Shown here piece by piece: positions 5,873 through 10,353 of a stretch of DNA of 10,353 nucleotides. The stretch lies in contig JAOAHW010000186.1 of the NCBI GenBank assembly GCA_026415015.1, forward strand, positions 1-10,353, in the 5' to 3' direction. A model generated the notes under the pieces. It was not told where the DNA came from, did not search any database, and was given only the letters and a program-made list of their open reading frames with translations. Numbering within the stretch: the stretch's first letter is position 1; each line of letters opens with the position of its first letter. Made by a program: the position numbers and the translations under genes. Origin of the DNA: Syntrophorhabdaceae bacterium. GTDB taxonomy: Bacteria; Desulfobacterota; Syntrophorhabdia; Syntrophorhabdales; Syntrophorhabdaceae.

Positions 5873-7565
5873 ATACAAGTAACATATCTCTTAAGGCAGC
5901 CCCTGCAGGGACCATGGGGTATACACCCTCTTCAGGGTCTACAGGGACATCTATAAAGGTTGGCCTCTTATTTGCGAATGCCTCTTTTAGTATCTTATCT
6001 ACCTCTTCTTCTTTTTCTATTCTGTATCCCACTGCGTTATATGCCTGGGCAAGCTTTACAAAATCAGGGGCAAAATTCATATGTGTCCATGTGTAACGCT
6101 TTCCATAGAATAGCTCTTGCCATTGTCGCACCATTCCAAGGAAACCATTATTTAATATAACCACCTTTACAGGGAGGTTGAACTGGACTGCTGTTGCCAG
6201 CTCCTGTATATTCATCTGGATACTACCATCACCTGCAATGTCTATGACAAGCCTGTCAGGGAATGCCACCTGGGCACCTATTGCCGCAGGAAAACCATAA
6301 CCCATTGTCCCTAAGCCCCCTGATGTGAGGATTGTCCTTGGTTTAAGGAATTTATAGAACTGGGCTGTCCACATCTGGTTCTGGCCCACCTCAGTGGATA
6401 TAATGGCATCACCTTTGGTAAGGGCATATATCCTCTCTATGACATACTGGGGTTTTAGTCTATCGCCTTTTGAATATGTTAGAGGGTATTGTTTCTTCCA
6501 TTTCTCTATCTGTTCAAGCCAGTCTTTTATCCCCTCTTTGTAGTCCTTGATGGAATCCTTCTCATCATCTATAAACTCCAGCATCTTCTTGATGACATTT
6601 TTAGAATCCCCTACTATGGGTATATGGACCTTTATGCTTTTACTGATAGAAGTGGGGTCTATGTCCACGTGTATTATCTGGGCATGAGGGGCAAAGGCAT
6701 CTGTATTACCTGTGGCCCTGTCATCAAACCTTGCACCTATGGCAATTATTGCATCAGAATTTGTTATGGCCATGTTGGCAGCATAGGTGCCATGCATACC
6801 TAACATCCCAAGGAACTGCTTGTGATTACCAGGAAATCCCCCAAGACCCATAAGAGTGTTTGTAACAGGCAGGGATAGTTTCTCTGCAAGCTTTATGAGT
6901 TCCTGTGATGCCCCTGATGATATTATCCCTCCCCCTGTGTAGAGGATTGGTCTCTTGGAAGAGAGTATTAGCTTTACCGCCCTCTTTATCTGTCCTGCAT
7001 GGCCTACATAGGTGGGCTGGTAACTCCTTATAAAGACCTTTTCAGGGTACTTAAAATCACATACTTGAGCAGAGACATCCTTGGGTATATCTACGAGGAT
7101 AGGACCGGGCCTGCCTGACCTTGCTAAGTAAAATGCCTCTTTTATAATCCTTGCCAGGTCCTTCACATCCTTAACAAGGTAGTTATGCTTTGTGCATGGC
7201 CTTGTAATACCCACAATGTCTGCCTCTTGAAAGGCATCATTGCCTATAAGCATGGTTGTGACCTGACAGGTAAATACCACTATTGGTATTGAATCCATAT
7301 ATGCTGTTGCTATACCTGTTACTGTATTTGTGGCACCAGGGCCTGATGTAACAAGGCACACACCAACCTTTCCTGTTGCCCTTGCATACCCGTCAGATGC
7401 ATGTACAGCACCTTGTTCATGTCTTACAACAATCTGCTTGATCTCAGGTGATTGACTTAAGACATCTGTAATATTAAGCGTTGCACCACCAGGGTAACAG
7501 AATATGGTATCCACACCCTCCATCTTCAAACACTCTACAAAGATCTGTGAACCTGTCTTTTTCAA
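5871..7565 (-). CDS. ilvB: Acetolactate synthase large (catalytic) subunit
   Basis: Thiamine-diphosphate enzyme that condenses two pyruvates, or pyruvate and 2-oxobutyrate, in the first shared step of branched-chain amino acid synthesis. The length, 564 residues, is standard. Seen: the catalytic Glu50 in VRHEQGAVHASDGYAR, the FAD/central domain with ARFDDRATG (278-286), the ThDP-Mg motif from GDGS (445-448) to NN (472-473), and Trp482 in GMVRQWQ. The usual Pro after GQV (Arabidopsis Pro197) is Thr103 here (CQVTTMLIG), and the usual GYPGG is CYPGG. The start is a TTG that overlaps the upstream gene's stop as TTGA (7562-7565), with GAGGAG 7 nt before it. The encoded N-terminus KKTGSQIFVECLKMEGVDTI is that expected for the family, whereas the first internal Met (residue 15) would cut into it. 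Confidence 0.97.
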   Translation of the reverse strand: MKKTGSQIFVECLKMEGVDTIFCYPGGATLNITDVLSQSPEIKQIVVRHEQGAVHASDGYARATGKVGVCLVTSGPGATNTVTGIATAYMDSIPIVVFTCQVTTMLIGNDAFQEADIVGITRPCTKHNYLVKDVKDLARIIKEAFYLARSGRPGPILVDIPKDVSAQVCDFKYPEKVFIRSYQPTYVGHAGQIKRAVKLILSSKRPILYTGGGIISSGASQELIKLAEKLSLPVTNTLMGLGGFPGNHKQFLGMLGMHGTYAANMAITNSDAIIAIGARFDDRATGNTDAFAPHAQIIHVDIDPTSISKSIKVHIPIVGDSKNVIKKMLEFIDDEKDSIKDYKEGIKDWLEQIEKWKKQYPLTYSKGDRLKPQYVIERIYALTKGDAIISTEVGQNQMWTAQFYKFLKPRTILTSGGLGTMGYGFPAAIGAQVAFPDRLVIDIAGDGSIQMNIQELATAVQFNLPVKVVILNNGFLGMVRQWQELFYGKRYTWTHMNFAPDFVKLAQAYNAVGYRIEKEEEVDKILKEAFANKRPTFIDVPVDPEEGVYPMVPAGAALRDMLLV

Positions 7566-7771
7566 TCCTTCTCTCCTCTTTCTATTTCATATTTAGCCCT
7601 TTCCATAATATCCTTGTAAAAGAGCTTCTTTTTTTTAAGCACCCGAATCTCCAACTCCTCTTCCTCTGTGAGATATGGTTTTTTAAGGAGCATCTGTAGC
7701 CTTCTATCAAGAGAGGTATGTTTGCTTTTGGCATTTCTGTATACAGCCTCTTTTGATTCTCCCTCTTCCAT
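7562..7771 (-). CDS. Small YdcH/DUF465-like protein heading the ilv operon
   Basis: A 69-residue, highly charged, probably all-helical protein with no membrane segment. The core HTSLDRRLQMLLKKPYLTEEEE followed by LEIRVLKKKKLFYKDIM matches the pattern of DUF465 (YdcH) proteins: a His-x2-Leu-Asp start, a PYL turn, then a Lys-rich helix ending in KD. The function of that family is not established. It is the first gene after the operon promoter and overlaps ilvB by 4 bp (TTGA), so its translation probably carries ribosomes to the ilvB TTG start. No ribosome binding site is seen before its ATG; the predicted transcript would have only about 8-10 nt of leader. The ATG sits inside a 23 bp palindrome. 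It could be a bystander of operon structure or a small regulator; sequence cannot decide. Confidence 0.75.
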   Translation of the reverse strand: MEEGESKEAVYRNAKSKHTSLDRRLQMLLKKPYLTEEEELEIRVLKKKKLFYKDIMERAKYEIERGEKD

Positions 7772-7790
7772 AACAATTAAATTGTTATGG
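7768..7790. promoter_or_regulatory. Perfect 23 bp palindrome over the ilv-operon start (candidate operator)
   Basis: The arm CCATAACAATT (7768-7778) is mirrored exactly by AATTGTTATGG (7780-7790) around a single central A at 7779. It spans from the proposed -10 box (7787-7792) to the first codon (7769-7771) of the DUF465-like gene. A repressor bound here would block promoter access. If a transcript began further upstream, the RNA hairpin would instead hide the AUG. The symmetry is seen directly; the regulatory role is inferred. Confidence 0.6.
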
Positions 7791-7815
7791 TATAAAAAAT
7801 AATCAAAAATGTCAA
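7787..7815 (-). promoter_or_regulatory. Putative sigma70-type promoter of the DUF465-ilvBNC-psd-pssA operon
   Basis: On the minus strand, TTGACA (7810-7815, all six consensus bases) is followed after 17 bp by TACCAT (7787-7792, four of six), with T-rich spacer sequence. Transcription would begin near 7779-7781, only about 8-10 nt before the ATG at 7771, giving a very short leader with no room for a T-box, attenuator or leader peptide. A perfect TATAAT also lies further upstream (7833-7838), but without a recognisable -35. Confidence 0.55.
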
Positions 7816-7877
7816 ATATTCTGTATATGTAAATTATATATGGCCTGTCATGACCAATCTTTGACGGATAATTTTCT

Positions 7878-7906
7878 TTTCCATTGAACCTTCTATGGTG
7901 TAAAAT
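7878..7906 (+). promoter_or_regulatory. Putative promoter of hemB-ahbD
   Basis: TTTCCA (7878-7883, four of six for a -35 box) and TAAAAT (7901-7906, five of six for a -10 box) are separated by 17 bp. The start of transcription would fall near 7913, leaving a leader of about 25 nt that contains the GGGAGG ribosome binding site (7928-7933) before the hemB ATG at 7938. The -35 match is modest, so this is a candidate only. Confidence 0.4.
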
Positions 7907-7937
7907 AGTGATATTTCATAATGTTATGGGAGGTTGC

Positions 7938-8924
7938 ATGAGATACCCGGAATACAGGCCCAGGAGGCTAAGAAAGAATGAAAAGTTCAGAGGGATGATA
8001 CAGGAGACAGAATTGTCTGTTCCACACCTTGTATATCCCATGTTTGTCAAAGAGATGGAAGAAAAAAAACTCCCTGTCCCATCCATGCCTGATGTATATC
8101 AGTTCTCTATTGAGGGGCTCTTGAAGGAGATAGAAGAGATTGTGGACCTGGGCATCCCTGCCATACTCCTTTTCGGTATACCTGCAAAAAAAGATGAGAC
8201 AGGCACAGGTGCATATTCAGAAAAAGGCATTGTCCAGGAGGCCACAAGGAGGATAAAAAAGCTCTTTGGCGATGATATCCTTGTGATTACTGATGTGTGC
8301 ATGTGCGAATACACAAGCCACGGTCACTGTGGCATAATCAGGGATGGTTATGTGGACAATGATGAGACAATAAAACGACTGGCAGAGACAGCCCTATCCC
8401 ATGTAAAGGCAGGGGCAGACATGGTAGCCCCATCTGATATGATGGATGGCAGAATTGGGTTTATAAGACAGATGCTCGACATAAATAGCTATTACAATAT
8501 CCCTATCATGAGCTATGCAGCAAAATATGCCTCATGCCTTTATAACCCTTTTAGAGATGCTGCTGAGTCAGCCCCCCAGTTTGGTGACAGAAAATCCTAC
8601 CAGATGGATGTACCCAATCAGAAAGAGGCCTTAAGGGAGATTGGCCTTGATATAGAGGAGGGCGCAGATATAATCATGGTAAAACCTGCACTCTTCTTTC
8701 TTGATATAATTGCCTTGGCAAAGAACAAGTTCAATATCCCCATTGCTGCATACTCTGTAAGCGGTGAATATGCCATGATTAAACACACATCTGCCATGGG
8801 ATATATTGACTATAAAAGGGCTGTTATAGAGCTTACAACTGGCATAAAAAGGGCAGGTGCTGATATTATAATCACATATTTTGCAAAGGACCTGGCAGGA
8901 TGGATAAAAGAGAATACCCTCTGA
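7938..8924 (+). CDS. hemB: Porphobilinogen synthase (delta-aminolevulinate dehydratase)
   Basis: Joins two 5-aminolevulinate molecules into porphobilinogen, the second common step of tetrapyrrole synthesis in the cytoplasm. The 328 residues begin MRYPEYRPRRLRKNEKFRGM, the family's usual N-terminus, and the ATG has GGGAGG at 7928-7933; the frame stays open further upstream to a TTG at 7884, but that extension does not look like HemB. Active-site lysines are Lys196 (SYAAKYAS) and Lys249 (MVKPA), the latter forming the Schiff base. Cys121, Cys123 and Cys131 in DVCMCEYTSHGHCG form the catalytic zinc site of Zn-dependent enzymes, rather than the Asp-rich Mg type. The radical SAM gene downstream overlaps by 25 bp, so the two are almost certainly co-transcribed. 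Confidence 0.97.
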   Translation: MRYPEYRPRRLRKNEKFRGMIQETELSVPHLVYPMFVKEMEEKKLPVPSMPDVYQFSIEGLLKEIEEIVDLGIPAILLFGIPAKKDETGTGAYSEKGIVQEATRRIKKLFGDDILVITDVCMCEYTSHGHCGIIRDGYVDNDETIKRLAETALSHVKAGADMVAPSDMMDGRIGFIRQMLDINSYYNIPIMSYAAKYASCLYNPFRDAAESAPQFGDRKSYQMDVPNQKEALREIGLDIEEGADIIMVKPALFFLDIIALAKNKFNIPIAAYSVSGEYAMIKHTSAMGYIDYKRAVIELTTGIKRAGADIIITYFAKDLAGWIKENTL

Positions 8925-9913
8925 GGATGGTGGCATGGGAACTCACCCGCAACTGTAATCTAAACTGTATCCACTGTAGGGCAGCGGCTTCAAAGGGACC
9001 ATACACAAAAGAGCTTGATACCTCTGAGTGTAAAAAAATCATAGATGACATTGCCTCATTCTCATCACCTACTATAATCTTGACAGGCGGCGAACCATTA
9101 TTAAGGGATGATATATTTGAGATCATAGACTATGGGAGCAAAAAGGGCTTAAGGCTTGTTATGGCTATAAACGGCACACTCCTCAATCATCAAAAGGCAT
9201 CAATACTTAAACAGGGAGGGATAAGGCGCATCAGCATAAGCCTTGACGGAAAAGACAAGATGACCCATGATCGATTCAGGGGCGTAGAGGGTTCATTCGA
9301 TGCTGTAATGAATGCATCGTCCTTACTTATTGATATTGGCCTTGATTTCCAGATAAATACCACTGTAACAGAACTCAATTTCCATGACCTTGAGGAGATT
9401 AAGGGCCTTGTAAAGAAGATTGGTGCCTGCGCATGGCACGTGTTTATGCTGGTCCCTGTTGGCAGGGGCGAGGGATTCAAGGGTAAGGAGTTGGATGCCC
9501 AAGAATACGAAAGGTGCCTTCAATGGCTTTATGAGGTAGAGGATGAAAAAGAACTGGAGATAAAGGTCACATGTGCCCCTCACTACTACAGGATAGTGAA
9601 AGAAAAAGGTGGCACCCCAAAGAGCGCAGGTTGTCTTGCAGGAAAGAGCTTTATGTTCATATCCCACAGGGGCATAGCCCAGCCATGCGGTTACCTTGAG
9701 ATGGCATCAGGTGATGTGAGGGAACAGGGGGTAAAAAAGGTATGGATGGATTCCCCTGTCTTTAGAGAATTGAGAGACCTCAAGGCATACAGAGGCAAAT
9801 GCGGAAGATGCAGGTATCTGAGTATATGCGGTGGATGCAGGGCAAGGGCATATGAGACAACAGGTGATTTCCTCCATGAAGAACCTTATTGCTCTTATAG
9901 CGGAGGGCTTTAG
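8900..9913 (+). CDS. ahbD: Radical SAM heme biosynthesis protein, AhbD-like
   Basis: A 337-residue radical SAM enzyme with a twitch/SPASM-type C-terminus. The SAM-cluster motif is CNLNCIHC (Cys19, Cys23, Cys26), followed by TGGEP (62-66). Further cysteines for an auxiliary cluster are Cys225 in VTCAPHYYRI, Cys245, Cys263 in PCGYLE, then Cys301, Cys304, Cys310 and Cys313 in KCGRCRYLSICGGCRARAYE, and Cys331. This arrangement, especially CAPHYYRI and CGGCRARAY, fits AhbD, which decarboxylates two propionates of iron-coproporphyrin III to vinyls, the last step of the siroheme-dependent heme route. AhbC and NirJ are close relatives and remain possible. It overlaps hemB by 25 bp, which supports a tetrapyrrole role. 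AAAGGA at 8885-8890 lies 9 nt before the ATG. The end is only 4 bp from the convergent gene that follows. Confidence 0.8.
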   Translation: MDKREYPLRMVAWELTRNCNLNCIHCRAAASKGPYTKELDTSECKKIIDDIASFSSPTIILTGGEPLLRDDIFEIIDYGSKKGLRLVMAINGTLLNHQKASILKQGGIRRISISLDGKDKMTHDRFRGVEGSFDAVMNASSLLIDIGLDFQINTTVTELNFHDLEEIKGLVKKIGACAWHVFMLVPVGRGEGFKGKELDAQEYERCLQWLYEVEDEKELEIKVTCAPHYYRIVKEKGGTPKSAGCLAGKSFMFISHRGIAQPCGYLEMASGDVREQGVKKVWMDSPVFRELRDLKAYRGKCGRCRYLSICGGCRARAYETTGDFLHEEPYCSYSGGL

Positions 9914-9917
9914 CCTC

Positions 9918-10334
9918 TTATCTAAACTCGCCTACTGCCTTTTTTATCCTCTCTATGCCTTTTTTAATTACATCCATGGATGTGGCAAAGGAAAGTCTAA
10001 GGTAACCCTCTTTGCCGAATTCAGCACCAGGTACAACAGCAGTATGAAAGTCTTCAAGGAGTATCTCTGTGAGAGTAGCAGATGAGTCTATAACCTTATC
10101 CTTATATCTTTTACCCAAGAGGGCATTGAAGTTAGGAAAGACATAGAAAGCACCTTTAGGGTTGTAACAGGTGACACCCTCTATAGACCTCAGTTCTCCC
10201 ACAAGATAATCCCTCCTCTTTTTAAACTCATTAACCATAATGGGTATAATGTCCTGGGGGCCATTTAATGCTGCTATGGCTGCCATCTGGGCAATAGATG
10301 TGGGGTTTGATGTGCTCTGGCTCTGGATGTTTGC
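9918..10334 (-). CDS. Aspartate-aminotransferase-like PLP enzyme, C-terminal part (5' end cut off)
   Basis: About 138 residues of the C-terminal part of a class I aminotransferase, starting at ANIQSQSTSNPTSIAQMAA. The QSQSTSNPTSIAQ stretch is characteristic of bacterial AspB/AspC-type enzymes and normally lies shortly after the PLP lysine, so roughly the first 260 residues, including that lysine, are missing. Gly-Ala-Phe-Tyr-Val-Phe (KGAFYVFP) and the substrate-binding Arg in YLRLSFATS are present. The frame continues to a GTG at 10349 giving MYKRQ, but those codons lie in the sequencing adapter (10335-10353) and are not part of the protein. It is a different subfamily from the aminotransferase at 770-1936. 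It converges on ahbD with a 4 bp gap. Aspartate is the likely amino donor, but substrate is not proven. Confidence 0.9.
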   Translation of the reverse strand, partial: ANIQSQSTSNPTSIAQMAAIAALNGPQDIIPIMVNEFKKRRDYLVGELRSIEGVTCYNPKGAFYVFPNFNALLGKRYKDKVIDSSATLTEILLEDFHTAVVPGAEFGKEGYLRLSFATSMDVIKKGIERIKKAVGEFR

Positions 10335-10353
10335 CTGTCTCTTATACACATCT
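10335..10353. other. Residual Nextera/Tn5 mosaic-end adapter (not genomic)
   Basis: The last 19 bases, CTGTCTCTTATACACATCT, are exactly the synthetic hyperactive Tn5 mosaic end used for Nextera library preparation. Natural IS50 ends differ from it at several positions, so this is not a resident transposon. It marks an untrimmed read at the end of the assembled piece; real sequence stops at 10334. Confidence 0.97.

Noticed and set aside
7884..7937. Extended HemB starting at the TTG at 7884
   Set aside because: The extra 18 residues do not resemble HemB, the proposed -10 box lies inside them, and the ATG at 7938 has both a ribosome binding site and the family N-terminus.
7772..7937. T-box riboswitch or leader-peptide attenuator upstream of ilvB
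   Set aside because: No T-box signature, branched-chain-rich leader peptide or terminator hairpin is visible, and the predicted leader is only about 8-10 nt.
9903..9917. Hairpin GAGGGC-TTTA-GCCTC at the ahbD / aminotransferase junction
   Set aside because: The stem is about 5 bp with a bulge and is not followed by a T run on either strand; most of it is coding sequence.
770..10334. A duplication of one aminotransferase gene at both ends of the window
   Set aside because: Both belong to the class I fold, but the C-terminal sequences differ clearly (HIRFSYATG versus YLRLSFATS contexts), so they are distinct subfamilies, not a recent repeat.
10335..10349. An N-terminus MYKRQ for the truncated aminotransferase, beginning at a GTG
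   Set aside because: These codons lie wholly inside the Tn5 mosaic-end adapter; the biological reading frame begins at 10334 and is open at its 5' end.
10335..10353. A resident Tn5/IS50 end
   Set aside because: The sequence matches the engineered mosaic end rather than the natural outside or inside ends, and it lies exactly at the end of the sequence with no transposase.
1..10353. CRISPR array, toxin-antitoxin pair, phage defence or mobile island
   Set aside because: No spaced repeats, transposase, integrase, nuclease-effector or toxin-like gene was seen; the gene content is core metabolism with uniform style throughout.

Overview
The window is a compact bacterial chromosome segment with ten genes (eight complete plus one truncated at each end), very short gaps and many 4-25 bp overlaps. 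Base composition is moderate (low-to-mid 40s % GC by eye). It carries a short archaeal-type phosphatidylserine decarboxylase, the ilvB-ilvN-ilvC-psd-pssA gene order familiar from Geobacter-like bacteria, and a radical SAM enzyme of the siroheme-dependent (Ahb) heme route beside hemB. Together these suggest an anaerobic, probably sulfate- or metal-reducing lineage such as Nitrospirota (Thermodesulfovibrio-like) or the former Deltaproteobacteria. This placement is inference; no rRNA or other taxonomic marker is present.

Layout. (1) 1-2271, plus strand: the C-terminal part of uvrB, a class I aminotransferase, and a small winged-helix/zinc-ribbon protein, joined by ATGA-type overlaps and so probably one transcript. 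(2) 2349-3002, plus strand: a HAD phosphatase with its own ribosome binding site, whose 3' end overlaps pssA by 62 bp tail to tail. (3) 2941-7771, minus strand: one operon read as small DUF465 (YdcH-like) gene, ilvB, ilvN, ilvC, psd, pssA. It covers the first two committed steps of branched-chain amino acid synthesis and the two steps from CDP-diacylglycerol to phosphatidylethanolamine. (4) 7772-7937: the only sizeable intergenic stretch (166 bp), a divergent promoter region with a perfect 23 bp palindrome at the start of the ilv operon. (5) 7938-9913, plus strand: hemB and an ahbD-like radical SAM gene overlapping by 25 bp. (6) 9918-10334, minus strand: the C-terminal part of an aspartate-aminotransferase-like gene. 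No gene-free stretch exceeds 300 bp.

The last 19 bases (10335-10353) are identical to the synthetic Tn5 mosaic end used in Nextera libraries. They are not genomic: the assembled sequence really ends at 10334, and any protein start read out of that end is an artefact.

I see no CRISPR array, insertion sequence, tRNA, rRNA, phage gene or defence system. Most of the window is core metabolism. The points most worth checking are the ilv-operon palindrome, a ketol-acid reductoisomerase whose cofactor loop looks NADH-type, and the adapter remnant.
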